A stretch of 64,000 nucleotides of DNA from Homarus americanus (GCF_018991925.1 NW_024732415.1:562430-626429); one strand, 5' to 3'; shown: positions 33,552 through 47,258, counted from the stretch's first letter. Program-made: numbers and translations. The notes: generated by a model not told the origin, from the sequence alone.

Positions 33552-34930
33552 CTTTAGGAACAACATTCACCTTCACTGTACATTATTTTATGTATCTTAT
33601 ATAAAGGAGAACTGCCTTTAAAACCATATCTGAAAACATTTGTTGATTTTCCATAAACATTACAGTAATGTACTAGTGCTAACTGCTTTTGATTCAGACT
33701 GGGCTTTGGTTAATTTGTCCACCACAATGTAATGCAAACTTCTTAGTTATAATTTGTTACATTTGTACATAATATAAATCGAGAAATACTAGATTTTTTT
33801 TCAATGTAGTAAAATCATGGTTAGGAGAGTACAAAGAATCATGAAATTTGGCAATGTTTAATATTCATCTTTGTTGGAAAATATTATTGCTGCGTGAGTG
33901 AATGGTGTAAGTATTTTTGTACAATTGTTAAATATAATTATGTGAGTAATTAATGATTTTTTTATTTGACATTTTTGCATGCATGGTATTTATATAATTG
34001 TTTTAATACAATTATTCACACCAACTCATGGTAAGTCCTCCCTGCCCATTCATACCTTACTCCCTCCCAAACAAGTCTTTTGTCATGTATGGTACAGACA
34101 ACAGATCTTTGTCTTGACCCAAGCTGTATGATATGAAGCAGGTGATCTGGTACCACTGTATGGGCAAGAGTTGATGTATATACAGTACTTTAAATGGCTA
34201 GTTATTTTTTATGTCGTCGTCGAAGATTATCAGTCGAGAGATTCTGTTTCCTTGGTTACTTCTGTTAGATATTTTCAACTGATTTACACTATCATCAGGT
34301 TCCACTATGATAATGAAAAAATAATTAAAACATGTATACATATATTGAGTAATTTACAACAATGGTTTATCAACACAGTTCATAGGCCTAGTTACAGGCT
34401 GGCAGTGGGGTAGGGCGACACATAAGCCACACGGTAATGACTTGCCACACGCACAAAAACTTACGAGTAGCTCCCGGCTAAGTGACTCAACATACCTGGG
34501 CAGCCACACACCAACAATGATCCCAAACAGTGAACCACCAAGATTCATGAAGCAAAAGACTCAAAGAAATTTAAAATATTCATCTATGAGGCAATTTTCT
34601 CACATTACCTATGAATCCATTTATTTTATATAACTTAATTAGTATCGCTGTACAGGTATAAAATAGAGGAAAATAAGGATAAAGTTATTAACATCGTCAC
34701 CCACATAAACGACGGTGTACCACAAACAAGGGTTAATTAATTTACAATAATGTCAGTCGCTACGGTCAGTTAAGAGTTGAATACAGTACTTCATCAATGG
34801 AGGCAACCAAGCCGAAGCATTTACGAGTGAAAGCAGACTTTGTAAAGGATATAAACGGCAATAATTACTGGACTATACAAATGGAACTGTAAAAAGAGGA
34901 GGACTGACTGTAAAAGTTTGACTATAAAAA
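33552..34930. other. Intergenic, no gene established
   Basis: AT-rich. A 64-codon minus-strand frame (34354-34548) contains a hydrophobic stretch GGSLFGIIVGVWLPRY but has no family match or gene context. Confidence 0.5.
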
Positions 34931-34932
34931 TA

Positions 34933-35018
34933 TACCCTGGTACCTTTGTCACAGCCTGTATATACCCTGGCACCTTTGTCACAGCCTGTATATAACCTGG
35001 CACCTTTGTCACAGCCTG
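34933..35018. repeat. 30-bp tandem repeat, three copies
   Basis: Unit core 'taccctggcacctttgtcac'. Just beyond the 3' end of the minus-strand gene. Confidence 0.9.
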
Positions 35019-35022
35019 AGTG

Positions 35023-35028
35023 TTTATT
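35023..35028 (-). terminator. Poly(A) signal of the minus-strand nuclear gene
   Basis: TTTATT on the plus strand is AATAAA on the minus strand, about 115 nt after the stop codon at 35143; a usual distance. Confidence 0.5.
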
Positions 35029-35142
35029 TTGGTTGTCTGAATACATCAAAAATATTATTCAACAAGGTCCATCTGGCAAGTATTTCCTGCGCTCAAAACT
35101 GTTAAGTCCCTTTGGCAAAGGTCGTTACTGTATGTGAATAGG

Positions 35143-38100
35143 TCACCTTGGTTCCGGGCTGTTCAATGGCGTGAAGAATGCCTCGTCCTCATCAGAATTA
35201 GAGGAACTAACCTTAATTGTAGAAAGTTTTGATGATAACACGCTTTCTAAATCTTCTTCGGAGACGTTCATCTTCTGCAACCTTATAGATCGTCTTTTTC
35301 CGGTAGATTTTTGTTTTTTTCCTTGAGCCTTAACTCTTGATTTGGTCGAAGATGCAAAGTCATCATAATCACAAGACAATCGTGCCCTTTTCTTTTTAAT
35401 TTGTTCTTCAAAACTTTTAAGAACTGCCCTGGTTCTTTTCCTGCCTGGGATCTCATCTTGGCCAGAAGATAACGAACTTTTACTGCTGTGACTTTCGTTA
35501 ACAGCTTCTTTAATTCTAGTTGAACGTAAGCGCTTGTGTTTGCTACTTCTTCTTGCAGATGTTTTTTTACTTTTGTCAGTTGTGGAAATTATGTCTTGTG
35601 TTGTGGACAAAATAATTGTGGAAGTGGGTGAGGAGGATTCATTGTTTACATTTGGAGAATACCTTAGAGAAGAGTCACTGCTTGTAATTTCAATAATTTC
35701 AGTCTTTTGAGAACTTACAGCCTGTTGTGGTGGTTTCTTACTAACTACATTATTTCCAGACTTTTCTTCCGTATTCCCCTGACACAAACTCTCTATTTTA
35801 TCTTCAAATTTCTTATTGTGGGTTTTTTTGGGGAGGTTATCTTGAGGTTTGGGTATCAACTGCAACTCCGGTGAAGAACAGCTTAAATACAAACGTGGAG
35901 TGTCTTCATCACTGTTACACTCTGTAGCTGTAATAAAATTTTGTAACCGACTCTCTCTGCATTCACAAGTTTCAAAATCTGGTGAAAGTAGCACAGCTGT
36001 TTCCAGACAGTTTTCACTTGAGGAACTTTCCGAGTCAATATTTTGTGAGAGGTCTAAGCTCTGAGAAGTATTTGGCTCTTGTGGTTTATAAGTAAACGAT
36101 TGGGACTGACCTGGCTTCAATATAAATAAACTGGTCTCACTATTAAATGGATGGCTTCTATCTAAATGACCCGTCTGTCCGTCCTTACATCTCTGCGAAT
36201 CAACCGCGGCTTCACTTATTTCTTCACAATCCAAGTCACGAGAATCCTTTTTGCTTGTGTGTGCTGGGGAAATATTTCTCTTCTGGCTTGGAACACTCAC
36301 TTTATCTAGCAACTGTGACGTGGCTCTATTTTTTCCCCGAGTCTTTAATTTGGGCTCGGCCATTACCGAGTCCTTATGACTATTCTCTTCTTTGTTGCCG
36401 TTTGCATTACCGGTAGTTGACCCTTCTTTCACATCATCTACCTGTACCAATTGTCCTAAATACTTACTTTTGTCTATCACAAGTGTTTCCACTATCTTTA
36501 TTAAGTCACTTTCGCTTACTGGTACATTATTGCCGAAATTACTTAAGAGAATTTTAAAGTCCACAATGTCTGGTATGGGAAGCATTTCTTGCAAATCTTT
36601 TGCATTTATCAACTGAAAGAAAAATTTTAGTGAATTAGTACAGTATTGGTATAATCTTCTACCTGTCGTGTTACTGTACTGTACTGTACTGCACCCTATC
36701 TACCAGACTCCGTCACAAGTGGAAGCATCAACATAGTAACTGCTCCATCTTCAATGGTTTGTGATCACTCTTGCTCGGTTATTTGCCATTGACAGTTATC
36801 TCAACGTTCATGTAGCCTTTTTTATGCAATGGCTCCATCCTGTGGCATTTACTCTTTCCTCTGCTTGTCCCTTTTTATTTCTAAATTGATACATGGCAGT
36901 GAAAGATGGACTTGGGTGAGCCACAGTGATTGAAAATTCAAGTGCATCTCGTGCTTATAGAATGGAAGGGATGATGATGTGTGAGGTAGATTTGGTATGG
37001 CTTAAGGAGAAAGAGGATAGGAAATAGAGAGGTAAAAAGATTAAAGACAGGTTTTCTGAGATGGTGTGAACATGTCAGACACAACAACACTAATCACAAC
37101 TACATTATTCAGTTAATAATACTTTCCTAGATACTGTCAATAAGGAGAAAGATCTAGGCATTGTGATAGATCATTCACCGAAGGCAGCACAACAAGTGGG
37201 GGCAGCAGTGAGAAAAGCAAACTGAGATTTAAGAATAATGAAACGTACCTTCGAATACAAAGATATGAAAATTCTCCCTCAACTATATAAATCTTACCTA
37301 CATCACAGTCTGGTTTACTATATACAGGCACGGAAACCCTACCTCCAGAAAGACCTAACATGCCCAGAAAATGGTGCAACCCAGAGCAACTAAGATGATT
37401 CCAGAACTAAGTCAACTTCATTATCCAAGCAGACTAACAACCCTTCATACAGGATTCAATATGACAGATCTCATTGAAACACTCTAAATCTTGAAAGGGA
37501 TGGGAAACCTGACCCCAGATCATTTCTTTGTGATGTCACACACCACCAACGCATGAGGATATAACTACAAGCTCGTCAAGTTATGCAGAACGAACATAAG
37601 GAAATACATCCTCACACAGGGTGGTTGACCTATGGAACTTACTACCAGCCCAAACTGTGGAATCAAGAACAGCACCCAACTTTAAAATAACCCTTGACTA
37701 AATTTTCAACAGAGGGACCTTACACAGGTCTCCTTCACTCAGCATGGCCATTGGGTAAATAAAGTAAGGAAGAGACCAGAGATTAGGATGAGAAAGGGAG
37801 GTTATAAGGGTACTGCAGTTGGTATGTTGGGAAGGGGGGGGTGAGGACAAAGGGGATAAAGCAAAGATATAAAACAATAACTACAGAACTAGAGAGATCA
37901 GATAATTATGTACAGTAATTCTTATTGATGAGACAACACACACCTCTAATATTTTTACCTTCAATGCTCATTAAAGATTTTATGCTCTATATTTTCATGC
38001 ATTTCAAAATAATTGTTTCTACATGTCCTTGTTTCTGAATGTAACAGTGGCAGATATTTCACCACAAAACTTGATGTGCTAGCCTTGACAATAAAAGCAG

Positions 38101-40910
38101 ACAGCCAATCAGAATACTTGTCTGGTGGAGGAATGAGAGTCATTTAAAGTGGTGACTCATGCAAATAAAATATGTTATTCTGTAATTCAGAAAGTATATA
38201 GTACCGCATAATTATCTCATGAGAACTCACTGTCTTTTGATATGTTAGATAATTACTCAAGCCTCTTCTTGTACAGTACAGTACTGTACAATACACTATA
38301 CACTATAATATACACACACACATTTACCCTTTCATTGCACATAACACCCGTAACTCCTTCACTTCAGGGATGCCATTTTTAATAGTTTATTTGACTAACA
38401 CAAGACAATTTTATCCAGCTCAGACAGACACCCATACACAAGGGGTTAAGGGATTATAAAATGAAATCAGGCAAAGGTCAAGTGAAAATGGGAACATGTG
38501 TAAAAACATCTTCCTCCTCTCACCTTGTGCAGCGCCGTGGGAGGAAGCTCTCGCATCAACATATCCTTTACCCAAGGGAGTTGACTACGAAGGAACTCCT
38601 CTGCATCATCATGAATACCTTGATTCAAGTGCTTGGGGGAATCTCTTTGCTCGACGGCACAAAGAGCAATAATCAAGAGTTCGGCGTGATCGAACTTGTA
38701 TTTATCATCCTGAGGGAACAACAGTGTAAAGTTAGCTGTACCATCAATAAACTTTACAGTAAATACAATCATGCAATTTGAAGCACTATATGATAATCAA
38801 ATAACTTATCATAATTCTAAATAAACATGATGTATGCTGAATAAATTATCAGTATGAATTAAAGTAGATATCTATTTGCCCGGCATACAGCACAAGTAAA
38901 TATAAATGCATTGTGGGTTTTCATGAATGACTTATATACACCGAAAAAGACCATCTTGTGGTATGACATAGTTAGTGGTTCTTTATCAACATTATACACC
39001 AAGACTCACCATAACTACTGTATTCAATGGTAAAATTATGTCAGTGTACAGTAATTATAGGTAAGTGACTTAATCCAACATAATATCAAAAAGGAAGCTG
39101 CCATCCATCATCATCAATGTTTTATGGTCACTTTCCATGATGTATTGAAGAGGTTAACTAGCAGTAGAATATATATATATACCCTGTCTTAGTCACCTGA
39201 TAGTTCAATCGTTGTTTCACATCGTCCCAACTCGAATACGTCAGATGCCGCTGCACACTGTCAGGTTGTAACTCTTCATCGTCAACCAACTAAGAGAAAA
39301 GGAAGGAAAAACTCATCAATATAAACTCACATACTATTAAACCTCAATATGCAATAAGATACCAAGGGAAAACCTCAATAAGTAGGCACAGTCACACACA
39401 TAAAGTTCCCTGTACAGTACCTGGTTCCATGAACCATTTGGGCCCACAAAAGTGAGCATCAATATGGATAAATGGCTGCTTCGAGAACTGGTTTTATCTC
39501 CTGGGGACATAATAAAGAGTATTGCTATCAAAAGAGGGTCTACTAACTGCTATGTATTCATTGTGTTAACCCCTTGTGTATGGGGTCGCCTCTGAGCTGA
39601 ATAAAACCATCTCGCGTAAGCAAAATAAAATATTAAAAGTGGTGTCCCTGTAATGAAGGGGAGTTAGATGTGAAAAAATATAAACTTACCAGTAATTTGG
39701 CTGTTATATATAATCTAATAACAGAAGTATGGAACTCAGTTGATCGGTGTAGCTTGTTTAATTTCAAGACCTCTTCCAACACTTCTATAATCTCCTCAAG
39801 ATAAAATGTCTTCATTACTTTGGTGGTGGTGAGGGTGAAGAGGATAATCTGAAGATGTCTTAGCAGCAAAAGAAAGGATGCTTGTGGAATACTTGGGAAT
39901 CTCTTCCTATCCTGAAAATCTGCCTCAATCTCTAAAAAAAAAAAAAAAATATATATATTAGCATTATGAATTTTTAAATACACAAATACATAAAACTGTC
40001 CAGTGTTAGCCAAATAAAATCTTAAAAAGTGGTGTCCCCATAGTGAAGGGGTTAAAGATCCTTCATGTCAACCTACCTCGGAGAACACCACCAAAGAAAT
40101 ATAAGATCAGATGAAGATTAGCCACCCTAGCTTATTTCACTTGATTAAACACCCTAATGTTACTTGGGGGTTAGGTTAGGTTGGGTCAGGTTAGGTAATG
40201 TTTAGTTAGTGTTAGGGTGGAGATTCTTAAGGTGAAATAAGATAGGTTGGGTTGGGTTGGGTTACGATGGGTTAGGTTAGTTTAGTTGGGTTAAGTTAGG
40301 TTTGCAAGTGATTCAATTCAGTTATCTATGATCATCGTCATCAGCTTCAACCGACGAGGCAAATGCCGGAAAAAGGCGGAAATAAAAGTCCGTGACCAGA
40401 TAAATAACGACCAAAAGCATTAAGAGTTCCAATTATTCCAATAGTGAAGAGGACAAATTAAAGTTGCTGGTTACCATGAGTCAGTGTTGTAAAATATTAC
40501 CTTGATTGTACTATTACTGGTACAGTATTACTTCACCTTAAATTAATTACCTGCATATAACCTGTATCAATAGTCATTACTACAAAGAATATAATTAAGA
40601 ATATGATAATTATCACACAAACACTAGCATATAATTTAAGCATAATTTTGTTTTTTCATACTCAATACTCTAACCTGACCATAAATTAAAATAACCTAAC
40701 CTACCCTAAGCTGGAGTTGGTGGAATAATAACCAACAACACTAAATAACAACTTTATAGAAAATCATCATCACATATCCATTAAATACAAGTTCATCCTA
40801 TTACCACTCTGCATAATATAACCCCATTAACTATACTTACTATTACACAAGTTATTAAATTCATGTTTGATACCATGTTCATAAAGCCAGTCCATGATCT
40901 GATCCTCCAT
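35143..40910 (-). CDS. Unrecognised nuclear-type protein: helical N-terminus, disordered basic C-terminus
   Basis: Five minus-strand exons: 40910-40841, 39931-39690, 39289-39197, 38709-38524 and 36612-35143; GT-AG borders, frame kept, 686 residues. An in-frame TAA upstream supports the ATG at 40910 (MEDQIMDWLYEHGI). Residues about 1-260 look all-helical (ASFLLLLRHLQIILFTL, FYLEEIIEVLEEVLKLNKL, FDHAELLIIALCAVEQ, WVKDMLMRELPPTALHK). Residues about 260-686 are Ser/Lys/Glu-rich and disordered, with a SUMO-interaction-like IIEITSSDSS, basic clusters GRKRTRAVLK, KKKRARL and GKRRSIRL (likely nuclear localisation signals) and a TPLNSPEPR tail. The product is not recognised. A TRF-homology-like helical domain (telomere proteins) is one weak idea from pattern LTYSSWDDVKQRLNYQ; it needs a structure prediction. 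Convergent with RRP1. A 5' non-coding exon ending at a GTAAGA donor near 41316 is possible. Confidence 0.8.
37130..37700 (+). pseudogene. CR1-like reverse-transcriptase relic in an intron
   Basis: Plus-strand frames give EKDLGIVIDHSPKAAQQVGA, then MKRTFEYKDMKILPQLYKSY, matching the conserved tail of non-LTR RTs (EKDLGV...LYKSLVRPHLEY). Several stops and frameshifts interrupt it; a weak 'VVDLWNLLPAQTVESRT'-like end lies near 37620-37680. A different family from the relics at 9039 and 19519. In intron 4 of the minus-strand gene, in antisense. Confidence 0.75.
38350..38452 (-). mobile_element. MITE family A copy, reverse
   Basis: Reads 'aactccttcacttcaggga', 'agacaattttatccagctc' and 'catacacaaggggttaa', the reverse of family A. 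It ends about 70 bp from exon 4 of the minus-strand gene. Confidence 0.7.
39566..39666 (+). mobile_element. MITE family A, near full-length copy
   Basis: Starts TTAACCCCTTGTGTA and ends TAATGAAGGGGAGTTA; about 100 bp with short terminal inverted repeats TTAACCCCTT. It lies 24 bp beyond the exon 2 splice donor of the minus-strand gene. Confidence 0.8.
40003..40054 (+). mobile_element. MITE family A fragment
   Basis: Right half only: 'tagccaaataaaatctta' through 'catagtgaaggggttaa'. In intron 1 of the minus-strand gene. Confidence 0.7.
40165..40312. repeat. Degenerate TTAGG-type tract
   Basis: Runs of GGTTA, GGTTG and GGTTT units, the telomere-like pentamer in decayed form. Confidence 0.8.
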
Positions 40911-43851
40911 CTTCAAGTTCTCAAAGACAATTATCACTCCCAATAAGTTATCCGGGGTGATTAATTACATTGTTTAATTAAAAAGTAAAAATAAAATCTT
41001 AAATGAGTCTTGACTACAGTATGTATGGTATTAATTTAAAAGAAAACGTCCTCCCTGCTGCTGAAGTTAACCGACCAATCACCATCAGTAGTTGGGGACA
41101 GTTAAACAACCCACTCGCTTTTCGTGGATAAATATCACCTGTAATCATCCTAGTACACCTACATATAATCACCACGTATACTAAAATAAGACAGAAAAGA
41201 AGAGATAACGAAATATTACAAGACAAATTGGTATATCTGGATTAATTGTTGAAGAGGCTGTCACAAGCACCATGGCCAGGAGGTGTATATGAAGTCCCTC
41301 GCCTCTCACCTCTTACCTGGGCCTCAGAGTTGGTCTACGGTATATCTACATTATTAATTGTAAGTCACTATTGCTATATTTACACAGATATGTATAATAT
41401 ATTGTATATGTATATTGAGGTAAAGTTTTGGTGGAGGTTTTCTGTACCACCAGCCATTGTTGTTATTTACGCCCCTAACATCACCATGCTAATATAAATC
41501 TTAGTTGAATAAATGTTCTTCTCTCGGTCAGTTGTTACTCATGCACCGGTCTCTGTTTGGATATTAACAATGTTTTTCCGGTGATATTTGGTGAGTTTCT
41601 AACGAATTGATATTCATTACCGGCGGAATTAACTATTTTTTTTATATTCCTCCCCCATAATAATAGGGGGGAAGCCTGGGAAATTAGGGCTTTTTGTGTG
41701 GTGGAGAAACCAAAAACGAATCATCTAACCTAACACAAAACCTAATCTAACAAAACCTAACCTAATTAACCCAATATAACCTAAAGCTGGGGGCTGGATC
41801 TAACGAATCATCTAACCTAACAGGGTTGCACCGGTCCGACTAATTACCCAAATGTAGCCGCAATGAAGTCAAATGATGGTCGTACAAGCTTAATTTGGGC
41901 TGTGAATCACTTCTCGATTATTATTTGGTATCATAAAGTAAAAAGAAATTGGTAAACTTAATTTAATCTGAGTTGTGTTGTGTTAGGTTAGGTTAGATTA
42001 GATTAGATTAGATTAGATTAGATTAGATTAGGTACATACACTTGATCTATTAACTCAGATTTCTTAGAATTGTCTAAACATTAAGAAATACATATTAATA
42101 ACAGCAAGAGAAAAACCGGTGCATAAAGAAAAATTCACCCTTCTGTCCTTTATACTATGTATATACAATACTTTAAATTAAGTGAATGATTTTGAGTTAA
42201 AATTATTGTGTTTTTAACTAGCAATATTTAAGGACAGTTGCCCTGGTTAGTCAGCCATCTAATAAAAACTCTCAATTAGTTATAAATGCTTTCTTACTTA
42301 TTTTTAAAGCCTTCATATTTCCTCATTAGAGCAAATAGTCAACTTTACATGTAAATATTGCAGTAAACAGTAACCACAGAATTCTGGAAATTTCCTACAC
42401 TAAATCGATAGAACTGTTTTTCTATGATAATTTTCTTATATTGCACTTCAATCACAAATTGATAATAAGGAAGTTATTGAATTTTAAAAAAAGAATAAAA
42501 TCAGAGCACCTGTTGCCCCTACGCTGTTTCTCAAATTGTGTGTGTTCTGTGTTCGTACTTGGGTCGCACAAGTACTGTAACGGCTATTTATAGTCTCGTG
42601 GAGGCTGACCACGCGACTCTGGGTTATTACATAGTGTCTTGGGGAGCGGGGGCAAAGCCCCCATGCTAGGGCCACCGGAGGTCCGGCGGCGCAGCCCCTG
42701 GCTAGGGGGGTTAGGTAAGGTTTAGTTTGGTTATATTGTATAAGTTATCAAGTACAGAGTACCGGGAATTCAGAACACACAATCGATAGAACTATTATTT
42801 CTACTATTTTTTTTTTCATAAATAACAGAATTTCTGTTGTGTAATGTGTTCTTGTTGCGATTCAGACAATTTTGGAATTTGCTTCTACCACAAATCACTC
42901 GTTTTGACCCCCCCCCCCCTTCCCAGAACCCCAAATTCCTACACTTCCCTCACTTAAAGGTGCTTGCGAGGTGCATTTGCATCTTCCTGTCAAATTTCAG
43001 TTCTGCCTTCAAAACAGTAGATGTGGATGACAGACAGACAGTGATTTATATACAGTACAGCAGTAATAGGTGTATCTCACAAATTTCTCAAGGTTTAAGT
43101 CCTGCTTGGCCCAGACACACGTGAGGAGGGTGTTATCCAGTGTGACTCACTATCAAGCATGACAGGTTTCCTAGACCCCAGTGTCCTGACTAACACTGGA
43201 TAGACTAGCCAACCGCTCTAACAGCTATTAAACTACTGTGAATTGATTTGTTCAGTCATGTTAGTGAATCATTGTGTGTGTGATAGACTAGATAGTAGTT
43301 ACTGTATAATATTTATTTTAAGTTTCTGCAGGAGTTCATCTGAGGTTATAGATTGTTTCCTTATTCTATCGTAGTTATAAATTAATGAGTTATAAAATTC
43401 ATAACTTAATTCTTATATCAGGTGTTGTGTTTAGAATATTGTTTATACCTTATAGATGTGATTAATGAACCAACGTTTTTTTCATAGTTTTCTTCTTTTT
43501 TTCAGTTTTACCTGTTATGAACACGGAGTTTTAAGAATCCAAATAAAGACAAAGATGGCGACAGATAAAGTATTGCTTTTTGTTTTAACACATTTATACA
43601 CTGGTGAGTGAATGTGTTCCAGCAATGGCCGCAGTATAATGCCACAATGGGATCAGGTTTTTTTTTTTTTTTTTTTCATTGGGTTTTATACATTGTATCC
43701 ACGGGAGTTTATACATTCGTGAAAATTCTTGTATTCATCAAAGTTAGTGCATTGATTTGATGTTGAATTGTATGCCATAGTATTGGAACACTTTCACTAC
43801 CACTCACACATTCTTTATTCATGCACATGTTGTATTTTACCCTATAGTATA
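40911..43851. other. Intergenic with telomere-like tracts, no gene seen
   Basis: AACCT-type runs lie at 41726-41835 and TTAGG/TTAGA runs at 41985-42032. A GC-rich patch at 42633-42715 ('ggggcaaagcccccatg', 'ggcggcgcagcccctgg') stands out. A short ATG frame at 43555 ends at a GTGAGT donor but joins nothing identified. Confidence 0.6.
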
Positions 43852-44362
43852 CAGTGAGTTCTGCTATAACGCGTGTTTTGATAACGCGAATTTGCTCTAA
43901 CGCGATTTATGAATTAGGAACGATATTTGTATAACGCGAACGCTTGTTTGCTATAACGCGATTTTTGCTTACTATTTCTCCAATTTTGTGGTATATTAAC
44001 TGTGAATATAGTAAAGAAGAATATCAACAAGAAGCGTTCTGGTGATAGAATTCCCAGTGATGATCGTAAAAGAAAGGATATAACACTTGAAGAGAAGCTC
44101 GATTTTATCAACCTCAAAATCACCCTTCTCCCCCATCAAGTAAAGTGTTACATTTACTGTATGATTTCATTATTAGATATGAATGTAACATTTATTTAGA
44201 CTGTGCTATCCTTTGTGTTAGGCCAACTCTAAATTTTTTCGATTTCGAGTAATCTGCACCTAACCCTATTTTCTCCATAAGCCCTGTTATTTCTATTACG
44301 CGATTTTCTATAACACAATATTTTACACGAACACAATTATCACGTTATAGCAGAACTACCTG
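43852..44362 (+). mobile_element. Tigger/pogo-like miniature element, copy 1
   Basis: 511 bp, flanked by TA on both sides (43850-43851, 44363-44364). Terminal inverted repeats CAGTGAGTTCTGCTATAACG and CGTTATAGCAGAACTACCTG. Inside, frame 44002-44199 keeps a fragment resembling the start of a CENP-B/Tigger DNA-binding domain (KRSGDRIPSDDRKRKDITLEEKL). Non-autonomous deletion derivative. Confidence 0.85.
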
Positions 44363-47098
44363 TAGTTTGTTTCACTACACTTGGAACTTTTTCTCAACTG
44401 ATAAATTTTCACGTGACCTTTTCAGTTATAACTTTCACTTCAGTTGGACTTTTTTTTTTTAAGTTTTGAGTTTTATAGTTCAGTACAATACAAGTTGAAA
44501 TTCTGAAACCCGATAAGATTGATAAAACTGGGGATTACATTTTCACCGTTATTTTATATCACGGGATGAGTCTGAACCCCCCTACCCCCCCACCCTTCTA
44601 TATTTTAAACTCACAGCTATAAACAAGATTGAAATAAAACATATTCCTGGTGCAATAAGATGCTCTACTACTGTGTACCTAGGAAGATGCAGGTGAAATC
44701 GCAGAGCAGCTGGTTGTGGCTGTCATCTGAACTGACTGCAAATGTATCCCACAAACTTCTGTCCTCACTCTTGGCCACTGCAATTTTTTTTTTTACTTAT
44801 GATATTTAAAAATGATCCAAAGTTTATAAATACGAAAAAACAGCAATTGACGCGTGTGATGATGAGAAGGGGTGGTGTTAGTGGATGAGAAAATAGTCAT
44901 CGTCAAAATTTACTCAATGTTTTTTCTACAGTGTTACAGAGGTAGATCAAACCAGACATTACTAAAACATTGAAGTATTGAAAACTACCTCAGGAAAATT
45001 ATGTTTACTGTAAAAATATCGCAAATATGATCAATGAGAAGCAGTGAAGCAAGTAGAAAAATTACATCAGTCGTTTATTTAGCTTGGGTCTGGGTCTGTA
45101 TAGTAGACTTTTGTAAAGTCAGTGAGTCAAGTATTACAAAAGCGAAAATATAGGAAAACTAGAACATAACTGGGCCCAAGTCTTTTGGATAAAGAATCTT
45201 CAACCTGTATTTGTAATTTTGAGTACTGTACCTATTCACTTACTGTACAGTATATGATGATACTGTATTGTATTGATAATTGTCATAGTTACTACTTATA
45301 GTGATTGTAATACATATTGATGATTATCATAAAAAAAAATTAATAAAGCAATGTCACTTTTGTAAATGCTTAATGCTAATGTGATAGACAATGTGTGTGG
45401 GGATCTGGGGGTGCTCCATGCTTGTGTGTCTTTATGGGTCCATATCTGCTTGTCTGTGTGTTTTATTGTCATTTACTTTCAGGAACTTGAAAGACTATCT
45501 CTGTTTTATGTCCCCAAACCAGGAACCTGTCCAATTTTAACCTAAGCTTATTTAACCCAAACATAAACCAACTTGACCTAACCTAACTTAGCTCAAACTA
45601 ACTTGACCTAAGTTAACCTACCCAAAAAAAAAAATTAGCCAGACCAACCCGGGAGTTTTATTGTGAAAATTTAGGTGTTGTTTCGCATTCAGGGATTAAT
45701 TTCAGTAGTATGGGATATTAGTGCCTTGCATATTCTCCTAAGATTTCATTCATCACATTTTTTTTTTTTTTTTTTGACTTTTAAGTGTTTAGGGTCATTA
45801 GGTACATTTTACTCAATATCCGTCTACTGTCTTCTCCATTTTGATTTTGTCTTTACCACACAGCAAGCTTTTTCCTCGTACTTTTGACCCCTGACCTCAT
45901 AGTTCCATTTGTTAGAGAATATATTATTGAAATCTTTCATTGTCTCACATAGAAAGCTACAAAGCTACTGTTTCTGTAATGGCCATATTAATAGCTTATC
46001 ACAATAGAATACATCTAGGGGTATTGGTGGCACAGTACAGGGGTAAGCTTGTTTGCCTCTCAAGCTGAATCCTGGGTTGGATGAGAGAACAGAACAGTCT
46101 GACTACTCGACCAACTACTAAGCTGATAAATGGTGGAAATTATAAGAAAGACATTAAGTGGTAACAGAATCAGTTTTTATTTGGATACATTACATTACAT
46201 TACATTAGCATTTCATGAGTTTTATTTTCACCCAGCAGTAAACTAAACCAGTCATGAGAGAAGCATCCTGTTAATTATCTTCACTATCTTGGCAGGAAAT
46301 GACTTCAATTTGGGGTTGTTAATCTCGTCCTTATTGTGTACTGTACTGAGTTACTGTGAAAGCTAGAACTTAGTCATTGTTACAGAAGGGAGGCAGAACA
46401 CATCTTTTACAGCAATCAGAATAATTTACTGGGAGTATTGGGAAAAATGTTTGTACAGTGTGTGCTTCTGTGTTTCTGAAAATCTTAACATTTTTGGACA
46501 GAGGGGTTGAAAGATTGAGAAAAGGACATACACACACATCCTCGCTCTATGAAGAAGGTATTGACCGCCACAGCATGTATAGTGAATAAGAGCAAATGGT
46601 GGGAGTGTATGTTGCTCTTGACACAAGTATCCCTGCACCATTTGAGAGAAAAATTATAGAATGGAAATAATTAGTATTGAATTCTGGAATGCAGTTCTAC
46701 ATACACAATAATTTCAATGTACAGTCCCCTGCACTAGTGTGTTTACTGAGGCTCATCATCATGTAAACATTCTACAAATCATTACATTGAGATATATGTT
46801 TTAGTACGGTTTTACTTTAATTCCATAGTATGTAGATTATTGGGAGTAAACAAACACAGGGCTGCCACACTGCACAATACCTGATGAGCCCCTGTAAATG
46901 AATACAAAATATTTTTAAGGTAATTTTTCTCAAACTTTTACTCTAAGTCATTTCATAAATGGCTTTCACATCTTGTATAAACTTAATTTTTACTTTGAGT
47001 TGGATAAACAGTAAAATATATAATACAAGTTACATTTTTCCTGTCTTTTCCCTCATAATTTTTTGTGATTCAAAGTTTATTATGTTTAAATATTTCAT
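44363..47098. other. Intergenic, no gene established
   Basis: Low-complexity poly(T) and AACCT-like stretches (45530-45625), a TACAT pentamer run at 46186-46207 and MITE-like sequence at 46722-46905. No coding signal. Confidence 0.55.
46017..46090 (+). repeat. Decayed tRNA-derived SINE-like sequence
   Basis: 'ggtggcacagtacaggggta' resembles a pol III A box region, and 'cctgggttggatgag', about 35 nt downstream, resembles a mutated B box. Between them 'tgcctctcaagctgaat' resembles a tRNA anticodon-to-variable stretch. Low confidence. Confidence 0.4.
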
Positions 47099-47258
47099 GT
47101 ACAGTAGCTAAAATACCCATCTGTGCAGGTGGGGGTCGTTATGCTCCAAAATTTTACATGTGACTAGTGACAGCCCTCATATACCAAAGTTTATCATCCA
47201 TGGTCACATATTGTTTCCCACAAAGTGTGCACAGATAGTTGTTTTAGCTACTGTACAT
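47099..47258. mobile_element. MITE with about 30-bp terminal inverted repeats
   Basis: Ends 'tgtacagtagctaaaatacc' and 'ttgttttagctactgtaca' are inverted, followed inward by 'catctgtgca' / 'tgtgcacagat'. About 120 bp upstream of the glucuronosyltransferase start, so it may lie in its promoter. Confidence 0.75.

Noticed and set aside
34354..34548. 64-codon minus-strand frame with a hydrophobic stretch
   Set aside because: Short, isolated, no family or neighbouring exon.
43555..43604. Short ATG frame ending at a GTGAGT donor, possible alternative first exon of the glucuronosyltransferase
   Set aside because: No evidence it joins any downstream exon; the frame and anchor at 47382 already give a complete protein.
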